From Phocaeicola faecalis (lineage in GTDB: Bacteria; Bacteroidota; Bacteroidia; Bacteroidales; Bacteroidaceae), in the NCBI RefSeq assembly GCF_021730445.1, contig NZ_JADNRM010000007.1, positions 1-64,000 of the forward strand: 64,000 bases of DNA, given 5' to 3'. Under the pieces are notes generated by a model. That model did not search any database and was not told the DNA's origin. It worked only from the letters and a program-made list of their open reading frames with translations. Below, in pieces: positions 1 through 7,945 of this stretch (the first letter of the stretch is position 1; the number at the start of each line of letters is the position of its first letter). The position numbers were made by a program, and so were the translations under genes.

Positions 1-40
1 GATGGTACTGCGTAACAGTGGGAGAGTAGGTAGCTGCCGT
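1..40 (+). rRNA. 5S rRNA, 3' end only
   Basis: The first 40 bases read as the 3' part of a Bacteroidetes 5S rRNA: loop E/helix IV region, GGGAGAGTAGG, and the closing strand ending GCTGCCG. The 5' part lies outside the window. The gene is followed seven bases later by a strong terminator, so it is the last gene of an rRNA operon read on the plus strand. Confidence 0.85.
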
Positions 41-46
41 TTTAAT

Positions 47-88
47 GAAAGCCTCCGAGTCAGTCAAATGATTCGGAGGCTTTTTTTT
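47..88 (+). terminator. rRNA operon rho-independent terminator
   Basis: GCCTCCGA pairs with TCGGAGGC, the stem can be extended by TCA/TGA across one mismatch, and eight T follow. It ends the rRNA operon. It also seems to be the landing site of the group II intron that begins two bases later. Confidence 0.9.
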
Positions 89-521
89 GGTTCGCCCGAC
101 ATGGGCATAGTCTAAGGGGTGCAAGTCCCTAACGCAGCCTAATAGCGGCAAGCGTACAGCCGAAGGCAAGGGTGTCCGTAGCGATGCGGAATCTGAAGGA
201 AGCCGTAGGCAAATCACTGACTTGACGAACAGAAACTTGATATTAAGGCACATGCTCGTGGGTAAGGTCGCCAAACGGACTAAAGCCCTATAGCTATTCG
301 GAGCGAGTGGTGTAAATCAGGCAAGTATAAGTGGGAAAGATTATGTTCTTAATCGGGGAGGTCTCACGGACACAGCAAATAGTTTTTTTTTTTTACGAAA
401 GTTGTGGAGTAAAGCTTGCCGTGAGAAGTCAGCAGACGCCATAGTAGTGGGAAAAAAAAGTCAATACACCCCACGAAGGGCAGAACCTAATAATCAAGCG
501 AAAGTAATTGAAACGTACTGT

Positions 522-1928
522 ATGAAAGTAAGAATGCAGAAAACATCAGCCCAAGCTAATGACTACCCTCAAAGAGATAGGTCGGCAACCGAAAGGTATG
601 AGGGAGTGCAGACTTTCATGTGGATATGTGAAGACAACTTCGCGGAAGTACCATTTGACAAGGCACATTTATTGGAACTCATTCTCAGTCCCGACAATCT
701 AAACCGTGCGTACAAGGCCGTGGTAGGCAATAAGGGCAGTGGGGGTATTGACAGGATGTCGTGTGAGCAGTTGCTACCGTGGCTCTTTTCCAACAAGAAC
801 GAGTTGATAAGTTCCTTGCAACACGGGACATACCGTCCCAATCCCGTCCGCAGGGTAGAGATACCCAAAGACAACGGCAAGACGCGGCTGTTGGGAATAC
901 CCACCGTGGTAGACCGGTTAGTCCAGCAAGCCATCCACCAGGCACTGACCCCAATCTATGAGCGGGAGTTCTCTCGGACGAGCTACGGCTTCCGTCCCCA
1001 TCGGAGCTGCCATAGTGCGCTACGAAAGGCGCAAGAGATAGTTGAGAGCGGCTACCGATATGTGGTTGACCTCGACCTTGAACGCTTCTTCGATACCGTC
1101 AATCACAGCAAGCTCATAGAAATCCTCAGCCGCACGATAACTGACGGGAGGGTAGTCAGTCTGATACACAAATATCTTAGCAGCGGAGTAATCACCCGGG
1201 GACTTTTTGACGCGAGTGCAGCGGGCACACCGCAAGGTGGCCCTCTAAGTCCGCTGTTGAGTAACATCATGCTCAACGAATTGGATAAGGAACTCGAACG
1301 CAGAGGGCATCCCTTTGTCCGATATGCCGATGATGCCATGATATTCTGTAAATCCAAACGAGCCGCACAGCGTGTAAAGTCGAGTATCACACGGTTTATC
1401 GAGGAGACACTCTTTCTGAAAGTAAATCGGGAGAAAACCGTAGTGTCCTATGTACGGGGAGTTAAATTCCTCGGCTACTCCTTTTATGTAGACAAAGGCA
1501 AATGTCTGCTTACTGTACACCCCACAACCAAAGCCAGGATGAAAGCCAGGCTCAAAGAGCTGACTAGTCGCAGTAACGGTTGGGGTTATGAACGCAGGAA
1601 ACAGAAGCTGAAAGAGTACATACGGGGTTGGATAGGGTACTATCGTCTTGCTCGGATAAAACGTCTCTGCCTTGCAACCGATGAATGGTTAAGGCGACGG
1701 ATACGAATGTGTATATGGAAAGCATGGAAGAAACCCAAGACGAGGATAACCAACCTCAAACGATGTGGCATATCCGCTTGGCAAGCCTATCAATGGGGTA
1801 ACATTCGTCTTGGTTATTGGCGAATCGCCGCCAGTCCGGTCTTGACACGAGCCATATCAAATGAGAATTTGAAAAAGGCGGGGTATATCACTCTGACGGA
1901 TAGTTATCACGAATGGTATCCAAAATAG
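522..1928 (+). CDS. ltrA: Group II intron-encoded reverse transcriptase/maturase
   Basis: Reverse transcriptase that also acts as RNA maturase for its own intron and primes retrohoming. The RT core is clear: RT1-2 region with VEIPKDNGKTRLLGIPT, SYGFRP, the GTPQGGPLSPLLSNI block and the catalytic YADD. A thumb/maturase X domain with WLRRRIRMCIWKAWKKPK and the class C-style ending WGNIRLGYWRIA follows. No HNH endonuclease domain is present, as in class C proteins. The frame stays open upstream to about 402, but bases 402-520 look like intron RNA (domain II-IV), so I place the start at ATG 522 (534 is an alternative). The protein is about 468 residues and the stop sits just before domain V. Confidence 0.88.
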   Translation: MKVRMQKTSAQANDYPQRDRSATERYEGVQTFMWICEDNFAEVPFDKAHLLELILSPDNLNRAYKAVVGNKGSGGIDRMSCEQLLPWLFSNKNELISSLQHGTYRPNPVRRVEIPKDNGKTRLLGIPTVVDRLVQQAIHQALTPIYEREFSRTSYGFRPHRSCHSALRKAQEIVESGYRYVVDLDLERFFDTVNHSKLIEILSRTITDGRVVSLIHKYLSSGVITRGLFDASAAGTPQGGPLSPLLSNIMLNELDKELERRGHPFVRYADDAMIFCKSKRAAQRVKSSITRFIEETLFLKVNREKTVVSYVRGVKFLGYSFYVDKGKCLLTVHPTTKARMKARLKELTSRSNGWGYERRKQKLKEYIRGWIGYYRLARIKRLCLATDEWLRRRIRMCIWKAWKKPKTRITNLKRCGISAWQAYQWGNIRLGYWRIAASPVLTRAISNENLKKAGYITLTDSYHEWYPK

Positions 1929-1962
1929 GAACCGCCGTATGCCGAACGGCACGTACGGTGGT
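1929..1962 (+). other. Group II intron domain V (catalytic hairpin)
   Basis: A 34-nt hairpin: CCGCCGTATGCC, a GAAC loop, then GGCACGTACGG. Paired strands and the tetraloop match group II domain V, the most conserved part of the ribozyme. Domain VI follows and the intron ends 56 bases later. Confidence 0.8.
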
Positions 1963-2018
1963 GTGAGAGGTCGGAAAACGAAAGTAGGAAGAAAACTTTC
2001 GTTTTCCTCCTACTCGAT

Positions 2019-2615
2019 TATTTATAGTGTTATAATCTCTAAAATTGAAATACTATGTTGGCATACACCTATAGGCACGGATTTTACAGAAATAATAAAA
2101 AAACGGTGGAACTCGTGTTTAAAAGATTCGTGTTAGATTATGATTATAGATCAAGTCAAAAAGTGTGTGGCATCATATTTTGAGGAAATTCCAATATTAC
2201 AATGTAAGAATGCAGATTCTTTTAAGGCATTATAAATTAAGTATATCAGAGGATCAAGTACATCAGACGAACACCTGATTGGACGTCAGCATTGTAACTC
2301 AGAGGTCATGCTTATCACCCACAGGGCTTTCGGATTGATCCATGATTATGATTATCCATAGTTGAACGTGGCTTCATTCTTTCTTGAGAGGAGCAAGCGA
2401 GAGGCAGCAGCATTCGCGAATATATTTAGTCTATGATTTTCATACACCCTTTTCTTTATCAAAGGGAATGAAAAATATCCTTTTCTCTAATAATTTACTA
2501 ATCTACTTAGCAGAGAGATTATGTTATGTAACATGAATGTGGTATATTTTTCTCTTTTTGCAGTACTTTTAGTGTAAATTCTATCATTAAATTCTTTTTC
2601 TATCATTGAATTTTG
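2019..2615. other. Gene-poor spacer after the intron
   Basis: About 600 bases, AT-rich, with no convincing gene. It contains a decayed reading frame at 2140-2361 (listed separately) and otherwise only short frames. No tRNA, repeat or insertion sequence end was recognised here. Confidence 0.6.
2140..2361 (+). pseudogene. Possible decayed reading frame, unknown
   Basis: A frame begins at ATG 2140 (MIIDQVKKCVASYF...), meets TAA at 2233, then continues open in the same frame for 41 more codons to TAG at 2359. The residues after the stop (GRQHCNSEVMLITHRAFGL) look protein-like, but I recognise no family. It may be the remnant of a gene that sat downstream of the rRNA operon. It may also be chance, because the total is only 73 codons. 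Confidence 0.25.
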
Positions 2616-2623
2616 TACTTTTG
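2616..2623 (+). promoter_or_regulatory. -7 box of V-ATPase operon promoter
   Basis: TACTTTTG fits the Bacteroides -7 consensus TAnnTTTG and lies 65 bases before the first ATG of the operon. The -33 TTTG element is not clear. Confidence 0.5.
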
Positions 2624-2688
2624 GGCTATTCTTTTTGAAATTATTGAAGAAAGAAAGTGTTAAACTCAAAAAAATATCTTCTAAGAAT

Positions 2689-3279
2689 ATGGAAAATAAA
2701 ATTCAGGAGCTTACCGATAAGATTTATCGCGAAGGTGTGGAAAAAGGAAACGAAGAAGCACAGCGACTTGTCAGTAACGCTCGCGAAGAAGCAGCGAAGA
2801 TTGTAGAGGATGCTCGTAAAGAAGCTGAATCTATTGTTGCAGCCGCTCGTAAATCGGCAACAGAAACAGCCGAAAATACGCGATCAGAAATTAAATTGTT
2901 TGCCGGACAAGCAGTGAATGCATTGAAAATCGAAATTACTACTTTACTGACAAATGAGGTAGTAAGTAAAGCTGTAAAAGATTTTGTGGCCGACAAGGAA
3001 TATCTGAATAAATTTATCGTTTCCTTAGCTACTCAATGGTCTGCCAACGAGCCTATCGTTATCTCTACTGCAGACGCTGAAGGACTTAAAAAATATTTTG
3101 CTGCAAATGCCAAAGCTTTGTTGGACAAAGGAGTTAAAATAGATCAAGTGAACGGTACTAAAGCTCTTTTCACGATTTCACCGGCTGATGGTTCTTACAA
3201 AGTAAACTTCGGTGAAGAGGAATTTGAAAACTACTTCAAAGACTTCCTCCGTCCTCAATTAGTAGAAATGTTGTTTTAA
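2689..3279 (+). CDS. ntpE: V-type ATPase subunit E (peripheral stalk)
   Basis: Subunit E of the V/A-type rotary ATPase, a stalk protein that links the catalytic head to the membrane part. The 196-residue protein starts MENKIQELTDKIYREG and has a long charged N-terminal helix of about 90 residues, rich in Ala/Glu/Arg heptads (EEAAKIVEDARKEAESI), followed by a globular C-terminal half. This is the usual E layout. The frame is open back to 2635, but ATG 2689 gives the normal start. It is the first gene of the operon, and the DUF2764 gene begins nine bases after its stop. Confidence 0.85.
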   Translation: MENKIQELTDKIYREGVEKGNEEAQRLVSNAREEAAKIVEDARKEAESIVAAARKSATETAENTRSEIKLFAGQAVNALKIEITTLLTNEVVSKAVKDFVADKEYLNKFIVSLATQWSANEPIVISTADAEGLKKYFAANAKALLDKGVKIDQVNGTKALFTISPADGSYKVNFGEEEFENYFKDFLRPQLVEMLF

Positions 3280-3288
3280 AACGTGACT

Positions 3289-4125
3289 ATGACAAATTAT
3301 TATTGCCTGGTAGCCGGTTTACCGGATCTTTCATTGGAAGATGGTAAGCTGAACTATACGGTCGCCAATTTTAAATCGGAATTATACCCGGAATTATCGG
3401 AAAAGGATAGAAAACTAATTGACTTGTTTTATCTAAAATTCGATAATGCTAATTTGCTGAAACTGCTGAAAGATAAAGAAGCAGTGACCGATGCCGATGG
3501 AAATTACTCCGCGGATGAGTTGCTGGCACTTATTAGCTCGGTACGTGAAGGCGATGCTCCGGATAAGAAATATCCATCTTACCTTTATGAATTTATTACT
3601 GCTTATCTGACTCTTCCTGCCGAAGAACTCTATCGTGCGGAGGATATGCTATCTGCATATTATTATGCTTACGCCATGAACTGCGGTAATCAATTCGTTT
3701 CTTCCTGGTTTGAATTTAATCTGAATGTCAATAATATACTGGCTGCACTGGCTGCACGTAAATACAAGATGGACGTGTCACAGGTGGTAGTGGGCAAGAC
3801 TGATGTGAGCGAAATGGTCCGCACCTCGAATGCCCGCGATTTCGGCTTGACCGAGATGCTGGAGTATTTTGAGCCGGTGCTACGCATCAGCGAGATTGAT
3901 GAACTGGTGGAAAGGGAAAAGAAGATAGATTTGTTGAAATGGAACTGGATGGAAGACGCTGTCTTCTTCAACTATTTTACGGTAGAACGGATTTTCGTGT
4001 TCTTATTGAAACTGGAAATGATTGGCCGTTGGATTTCTATGGATAAGGAAAAGGGAAGCGAATTGTTCCGTCAGATTATTGACAAACTGAAGGATGAGGT
4101 ACAGATTCCCGAAGAATTCAGATAA
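3289..4125 (+). CDS. DUF2764 family protein of the V-ATPase operon
   Basis: A 278-residue protein (MTNYYCLVAGLPDLSL...) of the DUF2764 family, which occurs in Bacteroidetes V-type ATPase operons between E and A. It is mostly helical and acidic, with no signal peptide or membrane segment. Its place in the operon, helical character and the absence of a recognisable subunit C gene suggest that it replaces subunit C, the collar joining the central rotor to the K ring. That role is inference. A GTG lies two codons upstream of the chosen ATG. The A subunit gene follows after 18 bases. Confidence 0.8.
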   Translation: MTNYYCLVAGLPDLSLEDGKLNYTVANFKSELYPELSEKDRKLIDLFYLKFDNANLLKLLKDKEAVTDADGNYSADELLALISSVREGDAPDKKYPSYLYEFITAYLTLPAEELYRAEDMLSAYYYAYAMNCGNQFVSSWFEFNLNVNNILAALAARKYKMDVSQVVVGKTDVSEMVRTSNARDFGLTEMLEYFEPVLRISEIDELVEREKKIDLLKWNWMEDAVFFNYFTVERIFVFLLKLEMIGRWISMDKEKGSELFRQIIDKLKDEVQIPEEFR

Positions 4126-4143
4126 TAAACAGATTAAAGATAT

Positions 4144-5898
4144 ATGGCAACAAAAGGAACTGTTAGTGGCGTAATTGCTAACATGGTTACTCTCACCGTT
4201 GACGGGCCGGTAGCTCAGAATGAAATTTGCTACATTCTGACAGGTGGCGACCGGTTGATGGCGGAGGTTATTAAGGTGGTAGGCAGCAATGTGTATGTGC
4301 AGGTGTTTGAAAGTACACGTGGACTGAAAGTGGGTGCCGAAGCCGAATTTACAGGACACATGCTTGAAGTGACTTTGGGCCCGGGTATGTTGTCTAAAAA
4401 CTACGATGGTCTGCAAAACGATCTTGACAAAATGGATGGTGTCTTCCTGAAACGCGGACAATATACTTATCCGTTGGACAAGGAAAAGAAATGGCATTTC
4501 ATTCCGTTGGTAAAAGTGGGCGATGAAGTAGGACCTTCGGCTTGGTTAGGTCAGGTAGACGAAAACTTCCAACCGTTGAAGATTATGGTTCCATTTCAGT
4601 TGGATGGTACTTATAAGGTAAAATCTATTGTAAAGGAAGGCGAATATAGTATTGAAGATACAGTAGTTGTCCTGACAGATAAAGACGGAAAAGATATTCC
4701 TGTGAACATGATTCAGAAGTGGCCGGTGAAGAAGGCTATGACTAATTATAAAGAAAAACCGCGTCCTTATAAACTGCTGGAAACCGGTGTGCGCGTGATT
4801 GATACCGTAAACCCGATTGTAGAAGGTGGTACGGGATTTATCCCCGGTCCGTTCGGTACCGGTAAGACTGTGCTTCAGCATGCTATCTCTAAACAGGCAG
4901 AAGCAGATATTGTAATAATCGCTGCCTGTGGCGAACGTGCAAATGAGGTTGTGGAAATTTTTACAGAATTCCCCGAATTGGTAGACCCGCATACGGGACG
5001 TAAATTGATGGAACGTACCATTATCATCGCGAATACTTCAAACATGCCGGTTGCTGCCCGCGAAGCATCTGTGTATACTGCCATGACGATTGCAGAATAC
5101 TATCGTGCCATGGGACTGAAGGTATTGCTGATGGCAGACTCCACCTCCCGTTGGGCGCAGGCATTGCGTGAAATGTCCAACCGTATGGAAGAATTGCCTG
5201 GCCCGGACGCTTTCCCGATGGATATTTCAGCTATTATTTCCAACTTCTACGGACGTGCAGGCTATGTGCATCTGAATAATAATGAGAGCGGTTCTATCAC
5301 CTTTATCGGTACCGTATCTCCGGCAGGTGGTAACTTGAAAGAGCCTGTAACCGAAAATACCAAGAAGGTGGCCCGTTGTTTCTATGCTTTGGAGCAGGAA
5401 CGTGCTGATAGAAAACGTTATCCGGCTGTGAATCCGATTGACTCTTATTCCAAGTATTTGGAATATCCTGAGTTTGAGGATTATATCGCAAAACGTATTA
5501 ACGGTGAATGGATTGGTAAGGTAAACGAAATCAAGACCCGGTTGCTGCGCGGTAAGGAAATTGCCGAACAGATTAATATCTTGGGTGATGACGGTGTACC
5601 TGTGGAATATCATGTCATCTTCTGGAAATCGGAATTGATTGACTTTGTGATTCTGCAACAGGATGCCTTCGATGAAATTGACTCTGTAACCCCGATGGAA
5701 CGTCAGGAAGATATCCTGAACATGGTCATCGACATCTGTCATACGGAATTTAAGTTTGACACCTTCCTTGAAGTAATGGATTACTTTAAGAAGATGATTA
5801 ATATCTGCAAACAGATGAACTATTCGAAATATAAATCTGAGAAATACGAAGATTTCAAGAAGCAGTTGCAAGAGTTGGTTGCCGAGAGAAGCGTCTGA
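4144..5898 (+). CDS. ntpA: V-type ATPase catalytic subunit A
   Basis: Catalytic subunit of the rotary ATPase; three copies alternate with B in the cytoplasmic head and hydrolyse or make ATP. At 584 residues it has the length expected for A. It shows the N-terminal beta-barrel, the A-specific bulge region (about residues 110-200), the P-loop GPFGTGKT at residues 235-242, the downstream GERANE and the DSTSRWAQA motif of the nucleotide site. It lies 18 bases after the DUF2764 gene and 36 before B. The sequence is complete, with all key residues visible. Confidence 0.96.
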   Translation: MATKGTVSGVIANMVTLTVDGPVAQNEICYILTGGDRLMAEVIKVVGSNVYVQVFESTRGLKVGAEAEFTGHMLEVTLGPGMLSKNYDGLQNDLDKMDGVFLKRGQYTYPLDKEKKWHFIPLVKVGDEVGPSAWLGQVDENFQPLKIMVPFQLDGTYKVKSIVKEGEYSIEDTVVVLTDKDGKDIPVNMIQKWPVKKAMTNYKEKPRPYKLLETGVRVIDTVNPIVEGGTGFIPGPFGTGKTVLQHAISKQAEADIVIIAACGERANEVVEIFTEFPELVDPHTGRKLMERTIIIANTSNMPVAAREASVYTAMTIAEYYRAMGLKVLLMADSTSRWAQALREMSNRMEELPGPDAFPMDISAIISNFYGRAGYVHLNNNESGSITFIGTVSPAGGNLKEPVTENTKKVARCFYALEQERADRKRYPAVNPIDSYSKYLEYPEFEDYIAKRINGEWIGKVNEIKTRLLRGKEIAEQINILGDDGVPVEYHVIFWKSELIDFVILQQDAFDEIDSVTPMERQEDILNMVIDICHTEFKFDTFLEVMDYFKKMINICKQMNYSKYKSEKYEDFKKQLQELVAERSV

Positions 5899-5934
5899 TT
5901 TTAATATTTAATCTTTAATTTATAATTAGTAGAG

Positions 5935-7254
5935 ATGGCAACAAAAGCATTTCAAAAGATATATACTAAGATTAGCCAGATTACCAAAGCTACTTGTTCG
6001 CTGAAAGCGTCAGGAGTAGGCTATGATGAATTGGCTATGGTAAACGGTAAGTTGGCCCAGGTGGTAAAAATCATGGGCGATGAAGTGACCTTGCAGGTAT
6101 TCGAGGGTACGGAAGGTATCCCCACCAATGCCGAGGTTGTATTTTTGGGTAAATCGCCTACGCTGAAAGTAAGCGAGCAGTTGGCCGGACGTTTCTTCAA
6201 TGCTTTCGGTGACCCGATTGACGGGGGACCGGAAATAGAAGGACAGGAAGTACCTATCGGTGGTCCGTCAGTGAATCCGGTTCGTCGTAAACAACCGTCG
6301 GAACTGATTGCAACCGGTATTGCCGGCATCGACCTAAACAATACATTGGTGTCAGGACAGAAGATTCCCTTCTTTGCCGATCCCGACCAACCGTTCAATC
6401 AAGTAATGGCAAACGTAGCATTGCGTGCTGAAACGGACAAGATTATTCTGGGCGGTATGGGTATGACAAACGATGACTACCTGTACTTTAAAAATGTATT
6501 CTCTAACGCTGGTGCGCTTGATCGTATCATCAGCTTTGTAAATACCACGGAAAATCCGCCGGTAGAACGTCTGCTGATTCCGGATATGGCGTTGACGGCT
6601 GCCGAATATTTTGCAGTAGAACATAACCAGAAAGTATTGGTGTTGCTGACCGATATGACCAGCTACGCCGATGCATTGGCTATCGTGTCCAACCGTATGG
6701 ACCAAATCCCGTCCAAAGACTCTATGCCGGGTTCTCTTTATTCGGATTTGGCGAAGATTTACGAGAAGGCGGTTCAATTCCCCGCAGGCGGTTCAATCAC
6801 TATCATTGCGGTAACTACCCTGAGTGGCGGTGATATTACACATGCCGTTCCTGATAATACAGGTTATATTACCGAAGGTCAGTTGTTTCTGCGTCGTGAT
6901 AGTGATATCGGTAAGGTTATTGTTGACCCATTCCGTTCGTTGTCCCGTTTGAAACAGTTGGTGAGTGGTAAGAAGACTCGTAAAGACCATCCACAAGTAA
7001 TGAATGCTGCGGTGCGTCTATATGCCGATGCTGCCAATGCCAAGACTAAGATGGAAAACGGTTTTGACCTGACTAACTATGACGAACGTACTTTGGCATT
7101 CGCCAAAGATTACGCAAACCAATTGCTGGCTATTGATGTGAATCTGGATACTACTGAAATGCTGGATGTTACATGGGGATTGTTCAGCAAGTACTTTAAG
7201 CCGGAAGAGGTGAACATCAAGAAAGAACTGGTAGAAGAACACTGGAAGAAATAG
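5935..7254 (+). CDS. ntpB: V-type ATPase subunit B
   Basis: Regulatory, non-catalytic nucleotide-binding subunit of the V-type head. The 439-residue protein begins MATKAFQKIYTKISQITKA and has the family layout. Where A has a P-loop, B has the degenerate GQKIPFFADPDQPFNQ, as expected for a non-catalytic subunit. LTDMTSYADAL and PSKDSMPGSLYSDLAKIYE are conserved B motifs. It is followed by subunit D after an 85-base gap. Confidence 0.95.
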   Translation: MATKAFQKIYTKISQITKATCSLKASGVGYDELAMVNGKLAQVVKIMGDEVTLQVFEGTEGIPTNAEVVFLGKSPTLKVSEQLAGRFFNAFGDPIDGGPEIEGQEVPIGGPSVNPVRRKQPSELIATGIAGIDLNNTLVSGQKIPFFADPDQPFNQVMANVALRAETDKIILGGMGMTNDDYLYFKNVFSNAGALDRIISFVNTTENPPVERLLIPDMALTAAEYFAVEHNQKVLVLLTDMTSYADALAIVSNRMDQIPSKDSMPGSLYSDLAKIYEKAVQFPAGGSITIIAVTTLSGGDITHAVPDNTGYITEGQLFLRRDSDIGKVIVDPFRSLSRLKQLVSGKKTRKDHPQVMNAAVRLYADAANAKTKMENGFDLTNYDERTLAFAKDYANQLLAIDVNLDTTEMLDVTWGLFSKYFKPEEVNIKKELVEEHWKK

Positions 7255-7339
7255 AACTCATTTATCAAAAGAAAGGTAATAGCAGTATCGTTTCGGAGAA
7301 CAAAAGCCCTTCGGATGATAAATAAAAAGTTAGAACGAA

Positions 7340-7945
7340 ATGGCAATAAAGTTTCAATATAACAAGACCTCGCTACAGCAGCTTGAGAAGCAACTCAAGG
7401 TTCGCGTGCGCACGCTTCCTATCATTAAGAATAAGGAAAGCGCCTTGCGTATGGAAGTAAAGAGATGCAAGACCGAAGCTGCCGAGCTGGAGGAAAGGCT
7501 TGAAAAACAAATTCAGGCATACGAGGCCATGTTCGCACTTTGGAATGAGTTTGATGCTTCATTAATAAAAGTGAGTGACGTTCATTTGGGTATAAAGAAG
7601 ATTGCCGGTGTACGGGTTCCGTTGTTGGAAAACGTAGACTTTGACATTCGTCCCTATAGCCTGTTCAATAGTCCGAAATGGTATTCCGACGGGATACATT
7701 TGTTGAAAGGGCTGGCGCAGACCGCTATTGAAAGGGAATTTATGCTTGCCAAACTGAACCTACTGGAACATGCGCGTAAAAAGACCACTCAGAAAGTGAA
7801 CCTTTTTGAGAAGGTACAGATACCAGGATATCAGGATGCTCTGCGAAAAATTAAACGATTTATGGAGGACGAGGAGAACCTCTCCAAGTCATCGCAGAAG
7901 ATTTTGAAATCCATTCAAGAGAAAAGAAAGGAGGCAGAGGCATGA
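7340..7945 (+). CDS. ntpD: V-type ATPase subunit D (central rotor shaft)
   Basis: Subunit D is the coiled-coil shaft that turns inside the A3B3 head. The 201-residue protein has two long helical regions (N-terminal LQQLEKQLKVRVRTLPIIKNK and C-terminal RKIKRFMEDEENLSKSSQK) around a shorter middle part, as in the family. The stop overlaps the start of subunit I (ATGA), which points to translational coupling. No gene for rotor subunit F is found beside it. Confidence 0.9.
   Translation: MAIKFQYNKTSLQQLEKQLKVRVRTLPIIKNKESALRMEVKRCKTEAAELEERLEKQIQAYEAMFALWNEFDASLIKVSDVHLGIKKIAGVRVPLLENVDFDIRPYSLFNSPKWYSDGIHLLKGLAQTAIEREFMLAKLNLLEHARKKTTQKVNLFEKVQIPGYQDALRKIKRFMEDEENLSKSSQKILKSIQEKRKEAEA

Larger units (their letters stand above)
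90..2018 (+). mobile_element. Group II intron (class C type), complete, downstream of rRNA terminator
   Basis: The 5' end (GTTCGCCCGAC at 90) and the following GGGGTGCAAGTCCC motif are typical of group II intron domain I. About 430 bases of structured RNA precede the reverse transcriptase gene. Domain V is readable at about 1929-1962 and domain VI ends at CTACTCGAT (2018), giving the AY 3' end. The encoded protein most resembles class C maturases, and class C introns are known to insert just after rho-independent terminators, exactly the position seen here. Both ends, the catalytic domain and the open reading frame look intact, so it is probably active. Boundaries are by eye, within one or two bases. 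Confidence 0.85.

Noticed and set aside
402-521. Longer N-terminus for the intron protein
   Set aside because: The bases match intron RNA domains, and the residues do not match class C proteins.
1939-2136. Open frame of 65 codons after the reverse transcriptase
   Set aside because: It covers intron domains V and VI and the exon junction; the RNA structure explains the sequence.
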